Shown here: positions 1 to 12,529 of the stretch, piece by piece
Position numbering within the stretch: the first letter of the stretch is position 1
Layout of the letters: each line of letters starts with the position of its first letter
NCBI RefSeq assembly: GCF_004027225.2
Contig: NC_044288.2
Span: forward strand, 21,586,744-21,650,743
Reading direction: 5' to 3'
DNA length: 64,000 nucleotides
DNA from: Strigops habroptila
Lineage: Eukaryota > Chordata > Aves > Psittaciformes > Psittacidae
Notes under the pieces: model-generated
Seen by the model: the letters and a program-made list of their open reading frames with translations, nothing else
Told to the model about the DNA's origin: nothing
Databases searched by the model: none
Made by a program: the position numbers and the translations under genes

Positions 1-1
1 G

Positions 2-469
2 GACCACGGGCGGCCGGCGCTGTCGGCCACGGCCACGCTGACGGTGGTGCTGGCCGAGAGCGTGGCCGAGCTGCTCTCGGAGCTGGGCAGCGCGGCGGCG
101 GCGGCGCCGGGCGAGCCGGCCGGCAGCCTCACGCGCTGGCTGGTGCTGGCCGTGGCGGCCGTGTCCTGCCTCTTCCTCGCCTTCCTGCTGCTGCTGCTGG
201 CGCTGCGCCTGCGGCGCTGGCGCCGCTCGCAGCTGCTGGCGGCGGCGGGCAGCGCCGCCTTGCGCGGCGTCCCGGCCTCGCACTTCGTGGGCATCGACGG
301 CGTCCGCGCCTTCCTGCATTCCTACTCGCACGAGGTGTCGCTCACGGCCGACTCGCGCAAGAGCCAGCTCCGCTTGTCGGCCGGCATCTGCTGCGACACC
401 CTCCCGGCCCGGCCGCCGCCCGACGAGCCCGCGCCGCTGCCCGGGGAGGACCCTGCCGCCGCTGCCCCG
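2..469 (+). CDS. PCDHG subfamily A-like variable exon, 3' end only
   Basis: Partial gamma-protocadherin variable exon cut by the window edge. The visible 156 codons run from the end of cadherin repeat EC6 (start [15 protein letters not shown]) through a membrane span rich in Leu and Ala, then a basic stop-transfer stretch (RLRRWRR), to the variable cytoplasmic part. That part carries [20 protein letters not shown] and SLTADSRKS, which are hallmarks of human PCDHGA cytoplasmic segments. The exon ends at a GTGAGT donor in phase 0, matching the first constant exon. The first 440 bases are almost identical to 6628-7067 in the next exon. The last codons before the donor differ and are 21 bases shorter. 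Without the ectodomain the isoform cannot be numbered. Subfamily A assignment is from the tail motif only. Confidence 0.9.
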
Positions 470-3400
470 GTGAGTTCTTCCCAGGAGGTTTTCTTTGCGC
501 CGCTTCCTTTCCCGCATTGCTTGTCTGCCCTTTCCCCGACGTTTCAATTTTCTGTGTTTCGTGTTCGGTGCGGGGAGTTTTGGGGACGAGGAAGGCAAAG
601 CCGGGCTCACCCCCCACTGTGTGCTAGCGCCTCTTACTTTCGGCAGGGAAACGTAGGGTGATTGCTCAGGTTCTCGGCGTGTGGCGAGGCTGGAGGAGCA
701 AGGGTGCTGCCGGCAGGACTTTCCTTGTAGAGGTGTTTTGTGTTTCATGTCCTCACTGTGTTTCACGCTGTTCGATGACCCAGTCGCGGTGGGTCAGGGA
801 CCCGAGATCTCGTGGTCTCGATGTTTCTTGTCTGAGGTGGCATAAGCAGACAATCTGTCTTCATCTTAGCGTAGAGCTGGAAAGATATGCAATGAACACC
901 TTGTGGGTGTTGAAGTGTAGGAAGGGTACTCAGGGCAGCTGTGCCTGAGTGACTTTTGAAGGACGCAAGAGACATGGTTTGCTCCTTTTCCTGTCCAGTG
1001 CCTATCTGCAGGATCTGACTTTTTTGTTCCTAAGCAATGTTTGCTAGAAGACATGTTATTCCAGCTCTGTAGGGGGTGTTGGGAATTTCCTCCCATCTGT
1101 TTTAGGTTGTCGTGGTGTTCTTAATTAACAGCTGTGCTTCTACAATGTAGATTTGGAAGAGCCACCAGTTTTCTTTCACTGCCACAAAGCCCCCTTTTCC
1201 TTCCTCCTGAGAGGGAATGATAATTCTCTGAGAAATTTCACTGTAAGCAGTAGCCATGGAAGTGCCAGCATTACTCTGGGCTACCGTGTCTAAGAACTGT
1301 TGCGTGAAACATCATTCTGCCATCTATATGTCCTTGTTGGTTGTCTGAAGCTTTCCCCAGCCTTGACCAACCTTCAGATGTTTTCAGTGGCTCCTGCTCA
1401 CATGAAGTAACTGCTGATGTTTTGACAGTTTTAAAATCGGTGGGAATGAAGGGGATGGGAGGGTATATTTGTAATAATTTCCTGGGTTTGGGGCTTGTTC
1501 TTTGAAGTATATGCCAGGAAGTTACTCATTGTATGCACTATGTCTGATATAGCTTTTCCTGTGAATGGTAATTATTGGGTGTAGATATAAACGTTGCATG
1601 AAGAGTTGCAGAGTCACGTATCTACAAAATTGCCCATGTGCGTGATGGAGTCCTTGGGCTGATAACTCATAACTGTCTTGAACCAATCAGCTAAATACTA
1701 CTCTTATAAACCTACAACTGATGACATACTCGGAACCGCAAAGCTAAGGTGCAACCACATTCCCGTTTTCTTATTCTCGCCTTGTTTTTTCTCTTCTTCT
1801 AAGCCTGGGTCTCAGTTTGGTTGATAGTAGAGAGTGCTTCTAATTGTTAGTCTGGGGGACCAGTTTCCATCCATTCCTTGAAGGTGTTTGGATACAAAGA
1901 CAAAGATTTTAATGTAATTGTTTCACTAAAACGTCAAGGAATGAAACTCTTCATTGTCAGCTTTTAGCCTACGTATGGTCAAGAACAGGATATAGTCTGT
2001 GGTGCTACTAAAGGCTGTTAATGTAGAACAAGGAGGGTGAGAGGCTGGCTTGGTACCAGGAGCACATGTGTCAACAAGCTTTTTGCCTGGTGCTAAGGCC
2101 TGTACCACTCAGGATGTGATGCTGGTTCCTTGTCCTGAAAGGCAGTGGGAGTCCTCTGGTAAGAGAGCATTTGCATAATAACTCTGCATGTGGAATGATG
2201 GTATATGGGTAGAATGGCTATGGGGCTGTCGAAGGGCAAGAGACATGGGCTGCTCCTTTCCCTGTTCAGTGCCCAGCTGTATTATCGGGCAATGCAAGTT
2301 TCGTCTTCCCAAAGAAGCTTGGCTGAAGACGTGTTACTCAATGTGGACGGAGAGTCCTGGAAGGTACCTTTTGTATGTTTGCAGGTTGTTGTGATGTTTT
2401 TAACTGACAGTAAATGCCATAATGGGAGCTTTGGAAGGAGCCAAGTGATTATTCGTTCCCTACTCAAGACTTGAATTATGTACCTACTCTAAGAGATATT
2501 GATCAAGAAAATGCTATGATCGTTTTGATTTTGCATGTGTTCACTTCTTCCTTGCTCATTGTGATGATCTGAAGGTGGGCAGTTGTCTCTGATAGTGTGT
2601 GGAAGATCAAATCTGTTATATTTTCCTGCCTGTCCCATATATGCCTTTGATGTTTACAGCTGTAAGAGAAAGACTTTAATAATGTATTTCCTTTAAATAT
2701 CACTGGAAGAAATGCTCTTGCTTGTTATGTAGAGGTATTGAGAAATCAGATATTATCCATGGTGAGGAAAAGTTGTCTGTGCAACTTTTCTTTAGATGGA
2801 GTCTGTCTGCAAATAAGGAAGATGAAGGACAATGATGCAAGTTGTGAAGGGTTTGAGGAGTCTTGGAGGTGCTGTGGGGGGGAGGTACTGGTGGAAACAT
2901 GGCTTGTGCTATGTTGATTCCCAGGGTTTATTGTGGGCCTATAGAAAACGAGTTTGCAGGTGTCTTATTTTTTTGATATCACGCTTCTCAGAATCTGACT
3001 GTTCAAGGAGTGGGTTCATCAGTTTGCTTTCCTGTCGCATGATCAGTTACTGAGCATAGACGTACAGTTTATGTTAAGCTTTAAGAGTCCTGTATTTTCC
3101 AAATTGCCCATGTGCTGAAATAGGATGATGGTGTCTTTGATTTAATACTTCGATGACTGGGTCATTATTGGAGCATTATCACTTATGCACATGGAATATT
3201 TTACATTGCTTCCAAGTAGTGTGATGAGGAGAGAAACCTCCCTCCATGCATCCACGTTGTGATCCTTTTTCTCAGTTACATATTGAACTTCTGTTTCACT
3301 GATATGTGTCTGCAAATGTAGCTTTCCTTTTGCGTGACATTTGGGCAGAGTGAAAAATTCTGTCTGTCCAGAAATCGGGCAGAAGTAAAAGTTTACTGCG

Positions 3401-4387
3401 GTATAATTTGAAATACGAATTTCCAATATGTACTTCAGCCTCCTAAGACAGAATTGTAGGTGTGAGCAGAAAGAATGAAAAGCTAAAAGAGAATCTGTTG
3501 TGTTTTCTCATAAGGATAAGTTGGAGGAAGTGGCTGATGATAAGGCCTTTAAACTTACAGCTTCATATTTTGGGGAGAAAAATCTCGGTTAGTTAGAGAT
3601 GTCATTTCTTGGTTCATCACATGTTCAGGTGCAGCTGAGTTTTCTCTACAAAGGTTGTGTTGTGTGCAATGTTATGAGTTAGTAAAGGTGAAGGTGGTTC
3701 CTTAGTATGTAGAATGAGACCCACCAACTATGCATAACGGGCCTGAGAAAATGGTGTTTCATCGTCTGACTCCCAGAGGAGCCCCGAGTCCTAAGTCGAA
3801 GTGCAGCTTCCACTGTCAGGCTGTATGTTTCAATGTATTGAAACATTCCCGAGTGGGAGAATGAGAACAATCAGCATGATCGAGAGCAGCCTCTGGATTG
3901 CAGGGGAAGAGTAACAGGGTCCAGAGGAAGGGCCAGCCTGGAGGTCAACTATCTTTGAGGAGGCATCTTCATCTCTGCCTTGTGCTATTATTCGGGATTT
4001 GGGAAATTAATGTGGCTGATGTCATTCCAGTCTGATACAGTTTTGATCTGCTGAAAGGCTGAGAGAAAAGTCATTCAGGCACAACGTCTACAAAATGTTG
4101 AGCAAATGGTGGGGGAGATTGTGCTTGCGGGCTGATCAGCACATAAATATGCCTAAGTGGTAGAATTAGCAAAGACACGGGAGGCTTGTTATTTCTGCCT
4201 GGCCGGGATCGCCGCGAGGATCACGGAAGAGCTCGTGTCGGGAGCAGTCGAGGCAGAAGAATATTGCAGGCTGGAACACGATGGCAGCTCCGTGTCGCCT
4301 GTGCCGTCCCCGCGAGCTGGCCATGGGCAAGGCCGGGCGGGCAGCGCTCGGAAGCGCTCGGTGCCTGCAGTGCCGGGAGGAGGCTGC
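470..4387. other. Intergenic interval between the first and second variable exons
   Basis: No gene supported; the open frames are short and uncharacteristic. The first 100 bases continue the similarity to DNA after 7117. A stretch resembling 7213 onwards reappears at about 709. Two diverged copies of one intergenic sequence lie at about 960-1165 and 2235-2425. A shorter shared stretch occurs at 1625-1655 and 3100-3145. From about 4200 the base composition rises sharply in G+C into the promoter of the next exon. Confidence 0.7.
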
Positions 4388-4407
4388 GGGCGCCGCTGTT
4401 GACCGAG
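4388..4407 (+). promoter_or_regulatory. CSE-like promoter element of the second A-like exon
   Basis: The sequence GGGCGCCGCTGTTGACCGAG lies 282 bp before the chosen start codon. It shares the core GCCGCTGT with equivalent positions before the B-like and C3 exons. Clustered protocadherin promoters are known to carry a conserved element with a CGCT core that binds CTCF, and position and core fit that element. The surrounding DNA is CpG-rich. Confidence 0.7.
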
Positions 4408-4669
4408 GAGGAGCGAGAAGGAAGGCCGGAGCGCCGCCGGCAGCCCCGCCCGCTGCGGCCCGGCTCGCTCGCTCGTTCGTTGGTTGTCTTGGCTGCCGGG
4501 CGGTCCGCGAGCGTCCCCGGGGTGCGGAGCCGTGGTGCAGCGAGGCGGAGGAGCCGGTGGAAGCGGCCGGGAGCGGCGACAGGGACCAGGAGACTGAGCA
4601 GCAGCCAGAAGAGTGGTCAACGGTGGGAGCTGTCTGCGGCGGTGCGAGGCCGGCGGTTCCGCGGCAGAG

Positions 4670-7117
4670 ATGGGTTCTGAGGGAAAGCGCTGGGGCCGAA
4701 GAGAGCGAGCCCTGCTGTGGGGCGTCCTGGTGGCGGCGTGGGACGCGGCGTGGGGGCAGCTGCGCTACTCGGTTCCCGAGGAGCTGCCGAAGGGCTCATT
4801 CGTGGGCGACGTGGCCAAGGACCTGGGGCTGGAGCTGCCGGCGCTCCTCGACCGCAGCGTCCGAGTCGTCTCTGAAGGTAGGACGCAGTATTTCACCCTG
4901 CACGGGAAGACGGGCCATTTGGTGACGGCGGCGAGGATAGACAGGGAGCAGCTGTGCCGGCTGGTGGAGAAATGTGTGCTGCGCTGTGAGGTGATAGTAG
5001 ACGGGGAAATGCAGGTTTACGAAATCGAAGTGGAGATCACGGACATGAACGACAACGCTCCCAGCTTCCGGCAAGCAGAAAAAGAACTCAGAATGAGCGA
5101 GACGACAGCCCCAGGGTCGCGGTTTCCCCTGGCCGAAGCTCATGACCCGGACTCGGGCACGAATTCCCTGCAGCGCTACGAGCTGAGCGGCGACGAGCAC
5201 TTCTCGCTGGCCGTGCAGGCGGGCCCCGGCGGGGATCAGCGTCCCGAGCTGGTGCTGGCGAAGGCGCTGGACCGGGAGGAGGCGGCGTTTCACGAGCTGG
5301 TGCTGAGGGCGAGCGACGGCGGAGAGCCTGCGCGGACGGGCACGGCGCGGATCCGCGTGGCCGTGCTGGACGCCAACGACAACGTGCCCGTGTTCAGCCA
5401 GGCGGAGTACACGGTACGCGTGCCCGAGGACGTGCCCGTGGGCTCTGTCCTCATCACCGTCACGGCCACTGACGCCGACGAGGGTCTGAACGGACACGTG
5501 AAGTACATTTTCCATAAAATTTCAGACCGGGCGTCGGAACTTTTCCAGCTGGACTCTGAAACGGGAGAAATATCTCTGAAGAACGATATGGACTTTGAGG
5601 AAGTCCCCAGACACGAATTGGAGGTGCAGGCACTCGACGGAGGAGAGCTATTCGATACAGCGAAAGTCGCGATAACAGTGACAGACGTTAACGACAACGC
5701 ACCCGAGATTTCAGTGCGATCCTCGCTGACAGAGATCTCTGAGGACGCGCCGCCGGGGACGGTGGTGGCCTTGCTGCACGTACAGGACCGAGACTCGGGG
5801 GAGAACGGCGAGGTGCGGTGCTCGCTGGACGGGGGCGTCCCGTTCCGGCTGCGGAGCTCACAGGGCAGCTACTACCGCGTGGTGACGTCGGGAGAGCTGG
5901 ACCGCGAGAAAGTGTCGGAGTACAACTTGACGGTGCGGGCGGCGGACGGCGGGTCGCCGGCGCTGGAGAGCAGCGCGGTGCTGTCGCTGCGGGTGCTGGA
6001 CGTGAACGACAACGCGCCGGTGTTCGCGGAGGCGCGCTACAGCGCCCGCCTGGCCGAGAACAACGCGGCGGGCGCGCTGGTGCTGACGGTGCGGGCGTGG
6101 GACGCGGACTGGGGGCAGAACGCGCGCGTGCGGTACCGGCTGTCGGAGGGGCGGGTGCGGGGCGCGCCGCTCTCGTCGTACGTGTCGGTGCAGGCGGAGA
6201 CGGGCGCGCTGTACGCGCTGCGCTCCTTCGACTACGAGGAGGTGCGCGAGGTGCGGCTGTGGGTGCAGGCGGAGGACGGCGGCGCGCCGGCGCTGAGTAG
6301 CAACGTGTCGGTGGGGCTGGAGATCGTGGACGAGAACGACAACGCGCCGCAGGTGCTGTACCCTCCGGCGGCGGCGCCGTCGTCCGCGGCGGGCGCGGGC
6401 TGGGCGGGCGTGGAGCTGGCGCCGCGGTCGGCGGAGCCCGGGGCGCTGGTGGCCAAGGTGGTGGCGGTGGACGCGGACGCGGGGCAGAACGCGTGGCTGT
6501 CGTACGAGCTGGCCAAGGCGACGGAGCCGGGGCTGTTCCGCGTGGGGCTGCACAGCGGCGAGGTGCGCACGGCGCGCTTCCCGCTGGCCCGCGACGCGGC
6601 GCGGCAGAGCCTGGTGGTGGTGGTGAAGGACCACGGGCGGCCGGCGCTGTCGGCCACGGCCACGCTGACGGTGGTGCTGGCCGAGAGCGTGGCCGAGCTG
6701 CTCTCGGAGCTGGGCAGCGCGGCGGCGGCGGCGCCGGGCGAGCCGGCCGGCAGCCTCACGCGCTGGCTGGTGCTGGCCGTGGCGGCCGTGTCCTGCCTCT
6801 TCCTCGCCTTCCTGCTGCTGCTGCTGGCGCTGCGCCTGCGGCGCTGGCGCCGCTCGCAGCTGCTGGCGGCGGCGGGCAGCGCCGCCTTGCGCGGCGTCCC
6901 GGCCTCGCACTTCGTGGGCATCGACGGCGTCCGCGCCTTCCTGCACTCCTACTCGCACGAGGTGTCGCTCACGGCCGACTCGCGCAAGAGCCAGCTCCGC
7001 TTGTCGGCCGGCATCTGCTGCGACACCCTCCCGGCCCGGCCGCCGCCCGACGAGCCCGCGCCGCTGCTCGGGGAGGATTCTTCGGCTGCCCTCTGCGCGG
7101 ACCCCGCCGCTCCCCCG
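4670..7117 (+). CDS. PCDHG subfamily A-like variable exon (complete)
   Basis: Neural homophilic adhesion receptor isoform; one exon of 816 codons. Start chosen at 4670 because a signal peptide follows directly (residues 1-29, ending DAAWG before QLRYSVPEE). An upstream in-frame ATG at 4613 would add 19 residues before the signal. Six cadherin repeats follow, marked by DxNDNxP motifs near residues 125, 234, 339, 444 and 554. EC1 carries the C-x5-C pair (LCRLVEKC). The membrane span is about 699-722. The cytoplasmic part has [20 protein letters not shown] and SLTADSRKS, typical of PCDHGA. The donor CCG|GTGAGT is in phase 0 to constant exon 1. An open frame continuing past the donor to 7255 is intron read-through. 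Very high G+C against AT-rich flanks. A CSE-like element lies upstream. Exact isoform number unknown. Confidence 0.95.
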
Positions 7118-9858
7118 GTGAGTTCTTTCCAGGAGGTTTTCTTCGCGCCGCTTCCTTTCCTGCATTGCTTCTCTGCCCTTTCTCCGATGTTTCATTTTTC
7201 TGTGTTTCGTTTGCCGGCGGGACTTTGCTTGTGGCGAGGCTTAGTGTTTTTATGAGGCGCGAGTTCTTTTTTCTTTTTCTCTCTTGCCGTGTTTAATATC
7301 GGATTCCTGGTAGTCATGTCTCATCTGAACATATCGCTTTATTAGCAAATGGAAATTTGCATTATTAGCATTGTCAGGTTTATTCGCAACAGAAACTGTG
7401 TCTTAGTAGCGTGAGAACCGAAACGTTATCGCCCCCGCATAGAAATTTCCGTGATAGGTTAATATTTTGTGTATTTTAGGCAGTCTTATTGGTTGTTTCG
7501 TAGCATTACCTGTTTGCACGTGTTGTACCACTTCATCTTGTGTCGTTTGTTATTTATCATTGTTGAAAGCAGTGTGTGAGGAACGGAGCTTTCTATATTT
7601 TTAAATGCGGTAGTTATTAGGAATATTCTCTTTTTCTGTGCTTCTTAACAACCACTGAGCAGTTTTACGTATAGGGATGGGACTATTGCAAACACAGAAT
7701 GGTTTTTAAGTTAACTGCGTGTTAATTGAGGTGTTTTTCTTTTGTCCGTCTTTGCTTTCACATAATTCTTAGTCTTCCCTTGTTGCACATCTTTTTGACT
7801 TACCTGTCTTTATTTGGGAGGAATGTAAGCCGTTGTTGGAAGTGAACCCCTTCTTTGGGGTGGGTCTTGGTCTTGTCTCATGTGTGAAAGTTCATTACAG
7901 CTTGTTTCGTATCGTTATCCCTCGTGTAGCAGCACCGGGTCTGTCGATGCTGTGTTTAAAATCAGTGCAGAGTCTGAGAAACAGAGTAGTATGCATTCTT
8001 AATAGCGTTACTGGTTAGAATGTCTGCTTTCTCCTTCTGTGCTCTTTACCAGCTACTGAGCACATCCAGAGTCTTACTGCGCATGAAATGATTTTGTGAT
8101 AGTGAGCTTGTTGTTCGCGAGAAGCCTATTTGCCAGCTACCTTGTGGCCTCTTCTGCTAATTGAGGGTTGATCTCCAAGTGATTGTTATTGTCCTGTGGT
8201 CACTTTATATCTGCTTTACTGCTTGTCATTATGTCCTTTACAACAAGGTGTAGTTAGAGGTAGCAGTGTAGCTGAGGGTGTAGCAATAGTGTGTCCTAAC
8301 ATTTCTAATGCTGATATAATGTTCATTTCTTGCTTGTTTGTTTATCACTATTGCCTTACAACATAGTTTTCATTTACCATTAATATTTGTAAAACATGTA
8401 AGTACACCTTAGTAGTGCAGTGCAAGAAACGTTGAGGAAGGGCAACATTCTGCATAAATACCTGCTCAGTATGAGTAGGCAACCCTCTTGTATGTGTCTC
8501 TCCACCTGAAGTAGAGTGTGGCTGCTGCTTTGTGAGAATGGTCTTGATGAGAAAGAGCCTATTCTCAGAGCAATGTTGTGGCTGAGTGATTGTGTGCTAA
8601 GAACTGCTACAGTGGAATAAGCTTGTGAAGGAGAAACTGAGTCCTGTAGTCGGTCTCTTTGTACCATCTAAAGGAGTTAAAAGAGTGGCATAACCAGGAT
8701 CTGAGTTATCACTAGGTCCCGGTGAATGAGCACAGTAGCCATCCATGCTGTCATCTCTTGTCCAGAGCAATAGGAGCGTTAGGAAAATCTGCTGTACCTG
8801 TAGTTTCCAAACCCATGGTCTTGGTAGAACTTCAAATGATTCAGGTGGTGATAATGTGTCCCTCTCTCTCCATGGTCATGAATCAAGATGTGGTGGTTTA
8901 GAGAGTCTCGCATTCCGTGATTTCTTTAGGCTGTTGCTGAGAGGTGGTGTTACCTGTACAAACAGGCATTGGGGAGGATCAAGTACTTTTTCATAGGCGA
9001 TGCACTGTAAGAGTGTTTTATCCTTTTCATTTTCAGAGCACCCCACACCTGGAGTGCTCTGTGTATTATCGGTGCAAAGAACACGCTGCTGTGTTTGTGT
9101 CATGGATGAACTGTCTTCTCCGTCGCTGCCCTGCTGTCTTTTCTCCTTGCGACTTTTGTTGTTGTATTCTTTTCTGCAAGCCTATACCTATCCTGGGAAA
9201 GGTAGCTCGGGAATCACATGTCGCAGACACCTCGGGCATCACCCCCGAGGAGTACACCACTCCTTTTTACAGTTCTTGGAATAGCACACTGTTAATTGAA
9301 GGCTCCTCGGCCATGGGGACCTTTTTGCTGCCCGTCCATGTTCTTAGATCTTGACGGTTTTCCCCCATCTCAGTCACTCTGAGAGGTATATAAGATAAAA
9401 GGGGTATAAACAAGAAATTGGCGGCTCTGTTGCTTCCTTTCCACAACAGCTCCTCATCTGAAGTGTTTTGTAGCTGTTGCTTCACAGAGCTCGCAGAAAT
9501 GAAAGAAACTGCTGAGGAAAGACAACCCGCAGCAGTAGTAGAAACTGTTGGAATATGTCAGACGTTTGCTGTGCTGTGTACCTGCTTGTACTCACCTGTG
9601 CTCTCTGTACGAGGTGTGCGCGCTCCTCCGCTGCCCGGTAACGCGTTCCCCAACCAGACTCGTGGTTTCCCCTGCTGAATAGAGTTGCTTCGTTCGCCTT
9701 CCCTCTGGTGTGAGAAAGCGAGAACTGAAGGATGAGTCGCGTTTTTCGGTGGCCGATGGCGCCGACTTGCGGCAGCCGCTGGCAGCGTGATTCGGAGTGT
9801 AGGGACCGGAGCACCGCACGGCCATCACCCGGCTGCGGTGGCGTCGCGGCGCCTCCGG
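7118..9858. other. Intergenic interval between A-like and B-like exons
   Basis: I see no gene. The first 100 or so bases are similar to the DNA after the first exon at 470. The rest is relatively AT-rich, with short open frames only. Around 9240-9480 and from 9600 onward the G+C content rises toward the B-like promoter. Confidence 0.6.
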
Positions 9859-9877
9859 GTGCCGCTGTTGGCCGACG
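9859..9877 (+). promoter_or_regulatory. CSE-like promoter element of the B-like exon
   Basis: GGTGCCGCTGTTGGCCGAC lies 244 bp before the start codon at 10103. It shares GCCGCTGT with the elements before 4670 and before 15853 at nearly constant spacing. It fits the CTCF-binding conserved element of clustered protocadherin promoters. Confidence 0.75.
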
Positions 9878-10102
9878 CGGAACGGCAAAGGAGCCGGAGC
9901 CGCCGCAGCGTCCTGCCCCCGCAGGCTGCTCGCTCGCCCGGCGCCGGCCAGAGCGACAGCGGCAGGGGCAGCAGAGACAAGAGGCGGTGCGGTGATCAGC
10001 GGCGTCCGAGTCGGCGCTGAGTTCGCTGCCCTCCGGCAGCCCCTGCGCTCGCTGCGGAGAGGGGCTGGAAGGGAAGGAGGGACGAGGCGAGCGCTGCCGA
10101 GA

Positions 10103-12529
10103 ATGGCGGGCAGGCAGAGACAGATGCGGCGGCCAGAGGCCGGGCGAGTGCTGCTGCCCGCTTTGCTGCTGTGCTGGTGCTGCCGGGCGGCGCCGGAGCG
10201 GCTCCGCTACGCCATCCCCGAGGAGCTGGGCAGAGGCTCGCTGGTGGGGCCGCTGGCGCGGGACCTGGGGCTGAGCCCGGCGGAGCTGCCGGCACGCAAG
10301 CTGCGGCTGAGCGCCGAGAAGCAATACTTTACCGTGAACGGGGAGAACGGGAACCTGTACATGAGCGAGAGGCTGGACCGAGAGGAGATGTGCGGCGAGT
10401 CGGCGTCCTGCTCCGTCAGCTTCGAGGCGCTGGTGCAGAACCCGCTCAACGTTTTCCACGTCGACGTGGCTATCCAGGACGTGAACGACAACGCGCCGCG
10501 GTTTCTGCGAGACAGTTTCCAGCTGGAGATCAACGAGCTCACTTCTCCTGGTGCCCGGTTTTACTTGGGCAGGGCGGAAGACGCAGACGTGGGCAGTAAC
10601 TCGCTGCAGGGCTACGAGCTGGAGGCCAACGGGTACTTCGCGGTGGAGGTGAAAGAGAGCCCGGACGGCAGCAAGTTCGCGGAGCTGGTGCTGCGCCGGG
10701 CGCTGGACCGGGAGCGAGAGCAGAGCCTGCGGCTGGTGCTGACGGCGGTGGACGGCGGGGACCCGCCCCGGAGCGGCACCGCCCAGCTCTGCATCAACGT
10801 CACAGACGCCAACGACAACGCCCCCGTGTTCGCGCAGGAGCGGTACCGCGTGAGCTTGCGGGAGGACGCGCTGCCGGGCTCGACGGTGCTGAACGTGTCC
10901 GCCTCTGACGCCGACGCCGGCAGCAACGCCCGCATCACCTACGGCTTCAGGGAAACGCCGGCCAAGGTGCTTCAGAAGTTCGTGGTGGATGCGGAGAGTG
11001 GGAGGATCACGCTGCAGGAGTCGCTGGACTTTGAGGACACGCGTGCGTTCAGCCTGGCAGTGGAGGCGAGGGACGGGGGCGGTCTGGTAGCGCACTGCCA
11101 GGTGGAAGTGGAGGTGCTGGACGTGAACGACAACGCGCCCGAGATCACGGTGCTGTCGTTATCGAGCCCGGTGCCCGAGGACGCGCCGGCCGGCACGGTG
11201 GTGGCCCTGGTGAACGTGAAGGACCCGGACTCCGGGGAGAACGGTCAGGTGTGGTGCGAGCTGTCGGGCGAGGCGCCGCTGTCGCTGGTGGCGTCGTCGG
11301 GCGGCTCGTACAAAGTGGTGACGGCGAGCTTGCTGGACCGGGAGCAGGCATCGGAGCACCGGGTGACGGTGGTGGCGAGGGACCGGGGCAGCCCGGCGCT
11401 GTCGAGCAGCACGGCGCTGGTGCTGGAGGTGTCAGACGTGAACGACAACGCGCCGGTGTTCGAGGAGGCCGCCTACAGCGCGTACGTGGCGGAGAACAAC
11501 GCGGCGGGTGCTCCGGTGCTTCGCGTGGGCGCGCGGGACGCGGACACAGGCGCCAACGGGCGCGTGAGCTACTCGTTGGCGGGCGGGAGCGCGGGCGGGG
11601 CGCCGTACGTGTCTGTGGAGGCGCAGAGCGGCGCGTTGTACGCGCAGCGCTCCTTCGACTACGAGCAGTGCCGCGAGTTCGCCGTGGTGGTGCAGGCGCA
11701 GGACGGCGGGGCACCGGTGCGGAGCTCGACGGCGACGGTGCGCGTCTTCGTGCTGGACCGTAACGACAACGCGCCGCGGGTGCTGTGGCCGGCGGTGGCC
11801 TCCGGAGAGGACCCGGACTTGGCTCCGGCCGCGTCCCCATTCGAAGTGGTGCCGCGGTCGGCCGAGGCCGGGTACCTGGTGGCCAAGGTGGTGGCGGTGG
11901 ATGCGGATGCGGGGCGCAACGCGTGGCTGTCGTACGAGCTGGTGCAGGCGCCGGAGCCGGCGCTGTTCCGCGTGGGGCTGCACAGCGGCGAGGTGCGCAC
12001 GGCGCGGGCCGTATCGGAGAGGGACGCGGCGAAGCAGCGGCTGGTGGCCGTGGTGACGGACCACGGGCAGCCGGCGCTGTCGGCCACGGCCACGCTGCAC
12101 GTGGTGCTGGCCGAGAGCTTGCAGGAGGCGCTGCCGGAGCTGAGTGACAGAGACGCTGTGTCTGAGCTGGCATCTGATCTAAACCTCATTCTTGTAGTGG
12201 CACTTGCCGCCTTGTGCCTGTTCTTCGTTTTCACAGTCATTTTGATATTGTTCTTTAAATGCCGACGGTCGAGGAGCCCTCCCGTTTTTATTACTTCTGA
12301 TAAGGAAATGTATTCCACCCTGGGCTCAAAAGCACCTTACAACTACTGCAACAGCACTCTGCCCTTGCCCTACTCCTACGAGGTGTGCTTAGCCTCCGAG
12401 TCGGGCCAGAAGGATTTTACATTTCTGAGACCAGCGGCAGCAGCGCTGTCTGACCGTCTCCTAGCTGGGGAACCCGGCTCAGGCACTGACTTTGGCAAAG
12501 ACCCTCCTAGCCCTGGGAGCTCGGCACAG
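10103..12529 (+). CDS. PCDHG subfamily B-like variable exon (complete)
   Basis: Single exon of 809 codons encoding a gamma-protocadherin ectodomain. Start taken at 10103 ([14 protein letters not shown]...), which gives a short basic N-terminus and a hydrophobic signal ([11 protein letters not shown]) before [10 protein letters not shown]. The longer frame from 9992 would put 37 arginine-rich residues ahead of the signal. EC1 has the C-x5-C pair (MCGESASC). EC junctions carry DVNDNAP, DANDNAP and DRNDNAP. Subfamily B affinity rests on [15 protein letters not shown] in EC1, [15 protein letters not shown] before the membrane and [13 protein letters not shown] in the tail, all close to human PCDHGB. 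The membrane span is about 695-719. The donor CAG|GTGAGC is in phase 0. Very high G+C. Isoform number not assignable; it is the only B-like exon in the window. Confidence 0.93.

Noticed and set aside
5858..7195. 445-codon open frame on the minus strand inside the A-like exon
   Set aside because: Antisense shadow of a G+C-rich coding exon; Arg- and His-rich composition and no domain.
11145..12173. 342-codon minus-strand frame inside the B-like exon
   Set aside because: Proline, alanine and arginine-rich antisense shadow of the sense exon.
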